A stretch of 64,000 bases of DNA, taken from positions 64,001 through 128,000 of the forward strand of contig JAQFVV010013363.1 in the NCBI GenBank assembly GCA_028023455.1, in the 5' to 3' direction. The notes under the pieces were generated by a model. That model did no database searches. It saw only the letters and a list, made by a program, of their open reading frames with translations, and was not told the origin of the DNA. Each line of letters begins with the position of its first letter. Position 1 is the stretch's first letter. Origin of the DNA: Epiperipatus broadwayi. Its lineage: Eukaryota; Onychophora; Udeonychophora; Euonychophora; Peripatidae. Positions 9,726 to 19,402 of this stretch are shown piece after piece. A program made the translations under genes and the position numbers.

Positions 9726-11220
9726 ATCATACAATTATTTTATTTTTTTAACATTTTCAAAAAAATTTATACAAATTAATATTAACAAGGCAGACAAACA
9801 TAAATACTAAAAATGTAGATTAATTAGGAAAAACAATCCAATCATATCATGATTATCATTTGAATCTTATTCTATTAGTTTCAAGATTGATCTCTAATTG
9901 TGCTTGTTAGCCAATCAGCTATTAACTGTTGGTATACAATAGTTTTTGAAACCTCATACTGGACTACAATCATAAAGATTACAACTTCGGAGAAACACAC
10001 ACACACATATATATGTATATATAACCATTAACTTCAGCAGAACCTAAATGTTAAGTCAAATTTTGTGCCAAGACATCTAAAAAATATATATATAGTTTAA
10101 TTTTGTTATGAATAAATTGTTGCTAGTACTTTATAAAGCTTAGATTTATTACCTATAACAGTTACTATATCACTATTTTATAGGTTTTACAGCTGTAAAA
10201 TAAATTTATACAGACTAAATTATAATGGTTTTAAGCCTAAATAAGTGTTTAAGATGCTAAAGTCTTTAAACTTTTAAACAGCTGGTAATTGATATGACAA
10301 ATATTGCAATTTTATATTAATAATGCTAATTAGTTCTAATTTAATTGTTAAAATGTTTTCAAAAAGCTTATATTAATTTTGAGGTTAAGAAACCAGGTTT
10401 AAACCGTATATTTTGATTTGATGTACTTAAATTAAAGGTATAATATTTCAAATCATTATAATTTAAAATATTACTGAGAAAAGAGTTTAATAAAGCTAGT
10501 AATTAAAAATAGGATTTTTAAAAGCAATAGATGAATAAATGACGAATGAATAAATATTATATTTATTTAACATTATTCATTTAAAAATATTCTTAGACAA
10601 TTTAAAATATGTTCTGAGATTTGTCTAGATTTAAGCAATAGTAAATAAATGTCTTAAATATTATTTATAATATATGTTTTATTAAAGATGTAATATGTAT
10701 TTTAATTATGTAATATTTTTATTTTATCCTGGCATTTGTAATTTTTAATTAATTATTTTATTGTACCAGGAAGTAATTTGGTTTTAATTGACTAGACAAG
10801 AATTAAAAACGTAGAATTATTTTAAAATATGAATAAATAATTAATTGATTTTTACTTAACCTTCACTGGTTACAATACATCAAGATTTGAACTAAAAGGA
10901 AGGGTTCAAAGGTTAAAAGGTTAATCACAACTGTGGTACAATAGTAATCTGACTACTACTATAAATAGGTGAGATTGTCACTTGCTCTCATGTCTTCAAT
11001 CAGTTTTTAATTTTATTTTTATATGTAACAGTCATATTTTAAATTTTAAAAGTGTAATTTTATTTAAAACCTTTGTTTTTCCTTAAGTTGAGTATGTTAA
11101 ACTAAACATATATCTGGGCACACTTGTCTGTATTTGAACTCCTGGGAACTAAAACCTTCATACCTTCCAGCTTTAATGGTAACACTAATAAATTATTATA
11201 ATGTTTAAAATATTACATTT
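9726..11220. other. Non-coding, no recognised feature
   Basis: A+T-rich, with a short (CA)n(TA)n at about 9995-10021. No coding signal on either strand. Confidence 0.5.
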
Positions 11221-11225
11221 CAAAA

Positions 11226-11915
11226 TTTTAGCAATGGGAGATTGCAAAATGATCCAAAATAAAAATATTTAGTACAGATGATTTATAACTTTGATTCTGG
11301 TTTAATCTGACAAATATATGATCCAAAGTGGATTGACATGATTTAGTAATATGAGTAGGTGAAAAAATAGCTTGATTAAAACCGTAACTATAAAACAAAT
11401 TCAAATACTGTACAATAGGCCCATGTAAATCATTATATAAATCTATATTCAAATCTCCCATAAGAATTACTGTAGTATGTAAATCAGACAATAACACATC
11501 AGGTTCAGCTATAAAATCCAAAATGATACTTGTACATGATCTATATAAAGCAATAATAGTTAAGACAAAACAAGGTAAATTCAAATGAATTAAAACACAT
11601 TCTGCAGAGGCAAGAAATGGATTATGATACGTAAATTTAATGTTTTCTTTCACAAAAACTAATACACCACCTGAACATGAAGACACATGAGGAGAAAGAA
11701 CATATGAATAGCCATCCAGAACATATAAATGCTGTTCTTCAACAGAAATCCAAGATTCAGTTAAAATTATCACATGATAAAAACTGGCAGGAAAACCATT
11801 TAAATATACAACAAATTCATCAAAATTAGATCTAACACTTCATATATTCATATGAAAAATATTTAAATTAGATAAAGTTTCACCATGAGAATAAAATGTA
11901 TTGAACTTCACTTTA
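11226..11915 (-). pseudogene. LINE ORF2 endonuclease (EEP) domain
   Basis: Minus strand, nearly intact for about 225 codons. It starts LNIFHMNI, then a TGA replacing an expected CGA, then SVRSNFDEFVVYL (the LNIRSL...FDE...YL opening of LINE apurinic-type endonucleases). Next come ILTESWIS (TE(T/S)W), GYSYV, SGGVLVFVKE (GGV..(Y/F)VK), LMGDLNIDL (catalytic GD.N.D), STLDHIFV (TLDHIFV) and LDHFAISH (the terminal SDH-type catalytic His). The family nicks target DNA for target-primed reverse transcription. A single stop plus loss of RT beyond 11226 make it a fragment. Keeping the N-terminal rather than the C-terminal part is opposite to normal 5' truncation. Probably the CR1/jockey branch. Confidence 0.82.
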
Positions 11916-11919
11916 GGAA

Positions 11920-11922
<3 letters not shown>

Positions 11923-11990
<68 letters not shown>
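11923..11990. repeat. Microsatellite (AAC)n(AAT)n
   Basis: About nine AAC units run directly into about thirteen AAT units, then poly-A. It sits immediately upstream (minus-strand sense) of the LINE endonuclease fragment. Confidence 0.95.
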
Positions 11991-11993
<3 letters not shown>

Positions 11994-13029
11994 CAAAAAA
12001 ACAATAGCAATACTTAATACTAGTATATAAAATGACATCTATGACACAAGTGACAATCACTTGAACATGATAGAAATTAGGACTCTGAGAAATTATCATA
12101 TGCAACACTAATAAAAGATTTAAATAATTTCTTTTCCCCATAGACACCAAAACACACCAGCATTTTAAAAATAGCTGACAAGCTAGGAAGAAAATATAGT
12201 GTGATTACAATCATGTGTAAGAGATTTAACAAAAGCTGTAAATTTGGGACTCTCTTGAAGACCATTGGAAGAATAATTTTGGAGAATGTCTGATAATAGA
12301 CTGATACAGCTGTTGCTAGCTTTAAGGGATTTAAATCATGAGGACACAATCAAAATGGAGCTAGGCCATGAATTTGTATTGGTCCAATCAAATGAGCAAA
12401 AAAATAGTATGAGCATAAACTGGACTGACAGCAAAAAACACTCTATAAATGGTGATTCAAAAGGAATGTTTGACATTAGTATGGAAAAAAAGACATAAAA
12501 CATTTGCAGCAGCTTTGGAATTAAGAGCCATTTAAAAAGATCTAAAAAAAATAAAAAATGTAAAGACATCATCCCTCTTTCCCAAAAGAAGTAATCCAAA
12601 ATAGTAATCCAAAATATGAGGTTAAATAGACTTAGATTCTGAATTGTAATCAAATAAAATTAAGATATTATTTTATTGAATACAGCAGTAATAATTTCAA
12701 AAATGACAATCAACATCTAAAAATTAAGAACAGCAAATTGTGAGAAACCCTACTTTTAATGAGAACAAGCTTAAGGGGGAAATGTGAAATTTATAAGGAA
12801 TGTTAAATTATAGGTTGATTTAAAGCACAAATTCAAAAGACTACCATTTTATATATAGTGCAAGGTGGTTTAAACTATTATAGATAGGAAATAGTTCAAT
12901 ATTCTGGGAATCAAAATGTATGTAATGAACATGATCACTATCAAATAAAAAGTAAAGAATAGATAAGCAAATTTATTTAAAAAATAATGAGGGTCAAATT
13001 ACTTCTTCACCAATAGATATTGTTTTGTG
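11991..13029. other. Unassigned, possibly decayed gag/protease part of the gypsy element
   Basis: Slightly less A+T-rich than the surroundings and continuous with the gypsy remnant on its right. It has modest open stretches (12286-12498 plus, 12336-12653 minus), but I recognise no gag, protease or zinc-knuckle motif. The assignment to the retroelement is by position only. Confidence 0.25.
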
Positions 13030-14153
13030 ACTGGGTAACTTCTATAATTTGTATGTCCTGTAATGTGCCTTCCTTTCTTCAGACAAAAGTTTGGGAAAAA
13101 ATAAAAGATCTCATTCCTAAATGGAATGAGACTGGTAAAGAGTGCTGATTGGACTACTGCAGTAGTAATAATAACTAGCCAAACAGCCAAGTATGTCTCT
13201 GTGGTGTCTACAACACTACTGTGAACAAGGTTACCAAAAACTCAGTATATGGTGCTGAATATTAAAAAATATTGTCTCTATATTAAAATTGATTTGAGTG
13301 CAGCTTTCCATCAAATTTCATTTTTCACACAAACTTCCATATTGCTAACAATCATTATGCGTAGAGGATTATTCAATTATAATGGATTACCCTATGGAAT
13401 CAGAGTGCTCTGGATATTTTTCAGGCCAAGATAAACATATTGTTCCAGTGAGTGGAGTGCTATCCTGATAATCTAACATCAGCAAACTCCAAAAAATGAT
13501 TATGACAGTGATTGTCGAATGTCTGTGACAAACTACTGAAGTTTGGAATTATAATAAATCCCAAGAGATGGATTTAGATCCAAAAAGAAAAGAAACCTGA
13601 TCCACAAAAGCCAACCACTGTAAAAAACATACCAAAGACCAAAAATATAAAAAATACATGCCTTTTCTATGGTTTTTCTGAGACAATAGTGCCAGATAAT
13701 GCATTAATTTCACATTCAACATATTTGAAAAATTTCTAAAAGAATGGGGCATTAGACCCATCACCACACATCCTTACCAATTACAATTGAATGGCATTGA
13801 AGAAACCATGGTTCAAATGTTAAAACAAGTACTACAAAAGGAAGAGGCTTCAGATATGTAAGAAATGTTGTAGGCAGTCTTTTTGTAATAAGCATAGGAT
13901 GACTTTCAACTAGTACTGATAAATCACAGCTGAAATAATGTTTGGGGACAAAATTGACACAAAATGTGTGATATTTAGACCAGGAGTAAATACTTGTTAA
14001 ACTCAAATTACAGCAAGAAAATTTGCTACTCTATTACTAAAAGTGTTTGAATTAGATATGTTATCAGAAAATATTGAGTAAAAAGTATAATAAAAGATCA
14101 CCTATCCAAACAAAAAGTAGTTATCAAAACTGAAATGGACAAATTACCAAGAG
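13030..14153 (+). pseudogene. Ty3/gypsy retrotransposon remnant (RT and integrase), part 1
   Basis: Plus-strand translation, with frameshifts, gives the protease-RT linker end (KSADWTTAVVIIT, like SADWATP(I/V)V), then LCGVYNTTVN (CGDYK.TVN), then YIKIDLSAAFHQI (F.KIDL..A(F/Y)HQI), then GLFNYNGLPYGI (GLF.YNRLPFGI), then a degraded FQ..I. After an internal deletion an integrase core follows: FEKFLKEWGIRPITTHPYQL, then LNGIEETMVQMLKQVL (the SNG.AER.VQTLK.AL block). The protein ends in the IN C-terminal region KRHINH at the insertion point of element A2. RT and IN catalysis is lost; no LTRs are recognised. Confidence 0.78.
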
Positions 14154-14527
14154 ACATATTAATCATTGTTTTCCTGAAGTTTTGTGATGATGGTGTTCTA
14201 GTTGTATTTTTATATTGGACTATTTCCATCATCTAATATGTGTATTAAATGTCATTAGAAAAATTCAATTTTATTTAAATATTCCAAATACATTCAACCG
14301 TTAGTAATATCACAGCAAACAGGTTAGTATAAGCACCAACTGTTAGTAATATCACAGCAAACAAGTTAGTATATGCACCAACTGTTAGTTATATCACAGC
14401 AAATGGGTTAGTATTTGTACTAACTGTTAGTTATATAAACAGGTTAGTATATGCACAACATTTCGAGATGTAATATTCTCTCCTCTTCTTCAGGTGTTGC
14501 TGGCCTGACAAGTGACAGTACTAGTAT

Positions 14528-14608
14528 GGCATGATGGCTCAGTTGGTTAGAGAATTACCTTAAAATTCAATAATCAATAATCTAAGAACCCAGGTTTGAA
14601 TTCCATGC
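14528..14608 (+). repeat. tRNA-like module in the loop of A2
   Basis: GATGGCTCAGTTGGTTAGAG matches the A-box region and GGTTTGAATTCC the B box (one CpG lost). The flanks TACTAGTATGG and CCATGCTAGTA pair over ten of eleven positions, so a transcript would present the tRNA-like segment as the loop of a long hairpin. Same interior as the A1 modules. Confidence 0.65.
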
Positions 14609-14635
14609 TAGTACTGTCACTGGTCAGGGCAGCAA

Positions 14636-14696
14636 CACCTGAAGAAGAGGGGAGAATATTACCTCTCAAAACGTTATGCATATACTAACCTATTTA
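14636..14696 (+). ncRNA. CUGAAGAA-hairpin-AAAAC motif, element A2
   Basis: ACACCTGAAGAAGAGG, loop, ACCTCTCAAAACGTTATGC. AGAGG pairs with CCTCT. The CAAAAC is one transition from CGAAAC, the form expected before CpG decay. The inverted partner lies at about 14455-14500 on the minus strand. Hammerhead-like, stem III minimal. Confidence 0.4.
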
Positions 14697-14937
14697 TATT
14701 ACTAACAGTTAGTGCATATACTAACCTGTTTGCTATGTTATTACTAATAGTTGGTGCATATACTAACTTGTTTACTGTGATATTATTAACAATTGGTGCA
14801 TATATTAACCTGAATGCTGTGATATTACTAACAGTTGAACGTATTTGGAATATTTAAATAAAATTGAATTTTTCTCAAGACATTCAACACACAGATGCTG
14901 GAAATAGTCCAATATAAAAATACAACATATTAATCAT

Positions 14938-15056
14938 GTTCATCAAATAAGAAAAGAAATTGATCAGACAGAAAATATCAAATTTAATAAAATAGTAAAA
15001 CCTGATAGTAGACCACCAAGCCCAAATAACTTTGAGAAACATTAAATAACAGAATT
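14938..15056 (+). pseudogene. Ty3/gypsy remnant, part 2 (integrase C-terminus)
   Basis: Directly after the A2 duplication the plus strand reads VHQIRKEIDQTENIKF, then KPDSRPPSPNNFEKH and a stop. This continues the IN C-terminal (W)..RH(V/I)(D/N)Q(I/L)R motif begun at 14141-14153. Joining across the insertion restores the frame, which dates A2 after the gypsy copy. Confidence 0.7.
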
Positions 15057-15859
15057 GGGAGAAAAGCTTGATGAGAAAAATAATATTATAAAATTTGAAT
15101 ATCCAATGTATAGGGTGAGCAAAATGATTTCATTAAAGATAAATAATGGAATTGGTTTATTGTTTAGGAGTTTGTAGAAAGTTCATGCATAAGTATTGAT
15201 AGAGCTGAATGCAATCAACAGATTTTGAGTTCCAGAATCTATCATTTTACCAGTACATCAAATCACATAGAACAAAGGTTTTTTTTTTCTAATTGGTTAA
15301 TTAATTTTTTTATTTTATTTATTTAAATGAGGTTCAATCTAGAAATGATAAGTTCTTAGTCTAGTGATTTACTTGCTGTACTATGTTACAATGATAACTT
15401 ATAATATAAAAGTAAATCATGTTAAAATTAGCTATGTGAACTCTGATATTATAATTTTTATGGGTAATTAAACTTTTTTAAATATTAAATTGACTTTAAC
15501 AATTTTTACATTTTATATATACTATTAAAAATATGCTGCATAATTTGATTCGATAATAGCAGACTCTGGATATCAAGATCCATAGTTTGCAGCTTAATTC
15601 TTTCACTTTACTTTTGATAAGTGAACTTCTTAAGAATTGCTATGTAAATCCAATTTATATAAGGTATTATTTCAAAAATAAAGAAAAAGATGATTTTGGT
15701 AATATTTCTTATGAATTCCTGAGGAATATTCAATTATTATTATCTTATTATTAAGTGTATTGCTTTTATTTTTGCAGCTATTATCTTAATAATTATTATT
15801 TTTAAATACTAGTAATTACTTATTGAAATATAAATATTTAGTTAGTATTTACATATAAA
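15057..15859. other. Non-coding with a diverged family F repeat
   Basis: Around 15555-15600 the blocks AGACTCTGGATATCAAGATCC match repeat family F. The remainder is A+T-rich without recognised features. Confidence 0.35.
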
Positions 15860-16334
15860 TTGAGCTACACTAATTTAATGTTTACAATTATAACCTTTTG
15901 TTTGATTATTAAAATTATGTTATTAAAAGTGAGATTCAGTCTCCATTCTTGTGTATGATTATTCTCATCTCACAAATATATTAAGTTCATTTTGAATTTT
16001 TATCCTTGTTACCAAAGATAAATTTATAAACATCAAAAATGTAAAAAATTTGTGTATACAATTTACTTTTGATTCTTTATCAACAGTATTATTTGTTCAT
16101 AGCCTGAGGAGAAAGTTTTCTCCATTAATTACACATGCATTGAGCTATGATAATTTAATTTTTCCAATCCTTTTGTTTGATTATGAAAAAAAAAACATGT
16201 TATTAGAAGTAAAATTCAGTCTTCAAGCTTGTATATTTGATTATTAGTTTAATAATTATTAAAGACATTCTTTCATTAAAACAGGCAAAACTCTCCATAC
16301 AATAGCCAGAAGGCCAATGCCTACTCATCCAATA

Positions 16335-16376
16335 TCACCAGACTAGTTTCTGGCTTATGACCTTCATCAGTGAGGA
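16335..16376 (-). ncRNA. Hammerhead ribozyme motif, family C, left arm of C1
   Basis: Minus strand: TCCTCA, CTGATGA, AGGTCATAAGCCA, GAAACTAGTC, TGGTGA. The catalytic core CTGATGA, GAAA and the cleavage triplet GTC are intact. Stem I is TCCTCA/TGGTGA with one mismatch and one wobble. Stem II is short and weakened by GGT/GCC. Confidence 0.55.
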
Positions 16377-16439
16377 GCTTTGGATCTGAGAGCACTGCAC
16401 ATAGATCTTAGAGAGGTGCAGTGCTCTCAGATCCAAAGC

Positions 16440-16481
16440 TCCCCACTGACAAAGGCCACAAGCCAGAAACTAGTCTGGGGA
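16440..16481 (+). ncRNA. Hammerhead ribozyme motif, family C, right arm of C1
   Basis: Plus strand: TCCCCA, CTGACAA, AGGCCACAAGCCA, GAAACTAGTC, TGGGGA. Stem I TCCCCA/TGGGGA is six perfect pairs and stem II GGC/GCC is intact. G8 of the core is changed to A, which should abolish cleavage. The triplet GTC and a minimal two-pair stem III (AC/GT) are kept. Confidence 0.55.
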
Positions 16482-16900
16482 TATTGGATGAGTAGGTACT
16501 AGATAGGGATTTTATGCACAAGCCTTTTGGAATCCATTGATTACTCTAGTTGGCACTGAGTGGCACTACTGTATGGAGAGTTTTGCCTGTTTTAATAACA
16601 GTAATGTGCTAGCATAAGAAATAGTGATCATGTGATGTTTAGTGGTTTGACATTCATTCATTTGTTATTATATTGAGTTTACTTTGAATTCTCATCATTG
16701 TTGGTAAATCTTATAAAACAACAACTTTTGAATCTGCTATTCTTGCTCCATTACCAACAGAGTATTATTTAACTATAGTCTGATGGAATGTGCTTTACTC
16801 AATTAATTATGTGTACATTGACTTATGCTAATCTTATATGTATTAACTAAATGAATTCCATTGTGCTATGTATTACCATGTTCACATAAAGTTTTTTTTT

Positions 16901-17514
16901 TTTCTTTGTAATAAATAATTTTAAATCAGACAAGTCACAGTCATGTTTCTGCAGAAAGCAAAGAATATACTCAGTTGGGAGAATTGTTATTTTTCCCAGA
17001 ACAGATCTTATCAATCCACATTCATTAAGAAGTTAAACATTTTAAAATTAAAAAGAAATTTATAAAGAAACACATTAAAAGTCAAGATAATAAGTAGGCA
17101 AAGTAAATAGTGAATTTGTTGTACAAAATATATAAAAATTAATAAATATGTAAAATAAGTGTTGTGAAATATTATTGTCTTCAGACTAAGCAGTGAAAGA
17201 ATTGACTGTTTCACTCTTTCAAACAATAAATGTTTAAGTGAAAACTGTTTAAAAGATCTGGCAGATAATCAGGAATATATGAAAATACAAGAGATTGTTT
17301 GTAAAAAAAAAAAAGTGAGCAGTCTTTACTGATAACTATTGGTTTCGTAATAAATATCAATTGATACATAGGTTTTTGGATTGAGTGCAAAAAAGTTTAT
17401 TGTATCAATCCTGAAATAATAATAGGTAGATTGAAAGTTGTTTAAAAAAATATAATAATTTTTAAAAGTTGATGAACATAGATCATTATTACATTTATAA
17501 TATATTGAAAAACT
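16901..17514. other. Non-coding, no recognised feature
   Basis: A+T-rich; no coding or repeat feature recognised apart from homopolymer runs. Confidence 0.5.
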
Positions 17515-17612
17515 TTTAGTCTGAAGAAGGTTGTTGAACAGTTAAAACTGTCAGCTATTTTTAGAAATTTGTGATAATAAAATATTGTATTTACATTAAG
17601 TAGAGTGGATAG
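17515..17612 (+). repeat. Repeat end E with CUGAAGAA-hairpin-(G)AAAC motif
   Basis: GTCTGAAGAAGGTTGTTGAACA followed by GTTAAAACTGTCAGC. Stem II strands are GTTGTT and AACA; AAAAC stands where GAAAC is expected, followed by TGTC, again an NUH in the GUC class. It probably marks the 3' end of an otherwise unrecognisable retroelement. Confidence 0.35.
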
Positions 17613-19309
17613 AAGAAAGTGCTAGCATTATTTATATTTATTAAAGTGTGTATGCTACTTAACAATCATAGTGAAATTGATGATAATGTGCAAGAAATTG
17701 TAAAAGTAAAAGAAAAATAATTATATAGTGTTATTAAAGGATTATTGGAAAAAAATATTAATTAGAAGTAAGAAATCATGAAGTCAAAAAAATCAATGAT
17801 TTGTATATATATAAAAAGATGTGCTAATGTTTTATATTGACCAAAAATTATAAAAAAGAATTCCCATATGAGTAACTCTATGTCATAGAAGATATATATA
17901 TGGGATGTGCATCATCTGGTACTGAATTAGTTTTAATCATAATTTGTTTATGATGGATTTAAATTTAATATTTTTATTACATAACAATAGACACAATAAA
18001 AAAACTATTGGTAAATTGAAGATAGGATTTTCTTTTGCCAGATAAAATAGTATAATTATAATATCTATGAAATAGAAGTTAACTATAACTTGTTTTTTTT
18101 TAAATCACTATTCTATTTCAGGTAACCAATAAAAAATTAAAATATGAACTAAAGCATAGGATTAATAATTTTGATAAATTCCAAATATCAACTTTTACAA
18201 CTAAACAATAACAGTATCTTTATATATATGAGAAAATATTTTTGTTTCTTTACATTTAAAAGATATTTTTGAATTAAGAACTAACAATTTTATTTTAACT
18301 TTCTGTTAATAAGTAAAATATTTGTGTAATATAATTGTAATCCAGATTTTCTGTATACAATAAATTTCCTTCTCCAAAATAAAATGTAAATTATTGTCAG
18401 CAATTACTAATTTTTTGTTATAGTTAATTATTTTTGATGTGCTCTTGAACAGCTTTATGTGACCAATTTGTAGGCATTTTATGTGCTTTTTATTTTTAAC
18501 AAGTAAAACTTTGTTCTTTATTAAATATTTACATTTTTGATAAATAAAACAAATTATAAAAATACTATTTGAAGTTTGAAATAAAGCAAAGTGAATAATA
18601 AAAAAAAGTAAATAATACAACGAAAATGATCTATTTTAGTCTTCAGGCTAAAAAATATTTTTCAGAATAAAAAATAATTCTTCCCCAAATTTGTATTAGC
18701 AAAATATACTTCAATAAAAGAATTAATTATTCAAGTAACAAAAATAATCTTTGAAATTAATCATTTAACTTATAATTATAAAAGAGAATAATAGTAATAA
18801 CAATGATCATGATAATCAGTGCCCCTACTATATATTTGCTGTTTCACGTTAGTAAATTTTCAGTTGACTACTTTTTTGCTAATAAATAAATAAGCTTAAA
18901 TAAAATATGAATGTAAACATCATGGATTTACCAAGAAACAAATATTTAATTTAATTTAGGGATATAAATTATGTATAAACTTATAATTTTTGATTTCAAG
19001 ATTTTAACAAGATTCAAGACTGTGTATGTACAGGATGAATTTTCAAGTACAAAGAAATACTTTTATTTTACTTTTTATTGAATAGTATTTGACATTTAGG
19101 TAATTACAATCAATCAATATACATTTTAATTCAAATTTTGCTATCAAATGAACTCAAATCTGTCAAATGAAAGCTAGAAATAGCTCTGTTTGAATTAAAG
19201 TAAGATTGACTGCAGTACCAACAAAAAGTGTTTTTTTTTCCTTTTGAAAAGATTAATTAATTAATTAAAATTAAAATAAAAGCAGACATACAAATTACTA
19301 GTTTTAAAG
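17613..19309. other. Non-coding, no recognised feature
   Basis: Very A+T-rich. The 104-codon open frame at 18306-18620 (minus) has low-complexity composition and no motif, so I do not call it. Confidence 0.5.
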
Positions 19310-19402
19310 TGAATATAGAGGATTTGAACTCAGATTTTTAAGCACCCTTCAACTATCCACACTATCTCATAAGTCTGAGATCAAATCCTCTATATTTAAA
19401 AT
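19310..19402. repeat. Palindromic tRNA-like fragment related to family B
   Basis: AATATAGAGGATTTGA.CTCAGA on the left is inverted as TCTGAGATCAAATCCTCTATATT on the right, with ACCCTTCAACTATCCACACT between. The centre corresponds to the tRNA-like head of family B (CTCCCTACATCTATCTACTCC). It appears to be a very short fold-back made of that head alone. Confidence 0.5.

Larger units (their letters stand above)
14154..14937. mobile_element. Fold-back Penelope-like element A2 with exact 13-bp TSD
   Basis: ACATATTAATCAT occurs at 14154-14166 and again at 14925-14937, flanking a 758-bp insertion with the same ends as A1 (TGTTTTCCTGAAG... to ...ATACA) and the same 36-bp left extension. The left arm is an inverted copy of the terminal repeat without the tRNA-like module; that module (14528-14608) forms the loop, and the right arm is a full terminal repeat. 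Both arms hold a roughly 45-bp minisatellite based on CTAACAGTTGGTGCATATA, three to four units each. No endonuclease codons remain, so it is non-autonomous. It interrupts the gypsy integrase in frame: KRHINH reads into the TSD on the left and HINHVHQIRKEIDQ out of it on the right. Confidence 0.9.
16264..16662. mobile_element. Fold-back element family C, copy C1, with 14-bp TSD
   Basis: GACATTCTTTCATT (16264-16277) and GACATTCATTCATT (16649-16662) flank a 371-bp element. It starts AAAACAGGCAAAACTCTCC, the inverse of GGAGAGTTTTGCCTGTTTT in the right arm, and has a 55-bp extension on the right only (16594-16648). The arms meet around GATCTGAGAGCACTGCAC and GTGCAGTGCTCTCAGATC at 16384-16433. Each arm has a hammerhead motif. 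TSD length, one-sided extension and fold-back form are the same as in the PLE-derived A elements, so I infer the same retrotransposition machinery. Confidence 0.82.
15860..16900 (+). repeat. Tandem repeat of about 285 bp, interrupted by C1
   Basis: A unit beginning TTGAGCTA.ACTAATTTAAT recurs at 15860, 16140 and (partial, TTGACTTATGCTAATCTTAT) 16818. Internal landmarks repeat: CCTTTTGTTTGATTAT, AGATTCAGTCT, AGTTCATTTTGAAT and CAACAGTATTATTTG with their partners AGTTTACTTTGAAT and CAACAGAGTATTATTTA. Unit 2 is about 293 bp once the 371-bp C1 insertion and one target-site copy are removed. Function unknown. Confidence 0.6.

Noticed and set aside
12286-12653. Overlapping frames on both strands upstream of the gypsy RT
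   Set aside because: No gag, protease or other motif; both strands open over the same A+T-rich stretch, as expected by chance.
13549-14006. Minus-strand frames within the gypsy region
   Set aside because: Antisense shadows; the plus strand carries the integrase motifs.
18306-18620. 104-codon minus-strand frame
   Set aside because: Composition is that of translated A+T-rich DNA (K, I, N, F, Y), with no recognisable domain.
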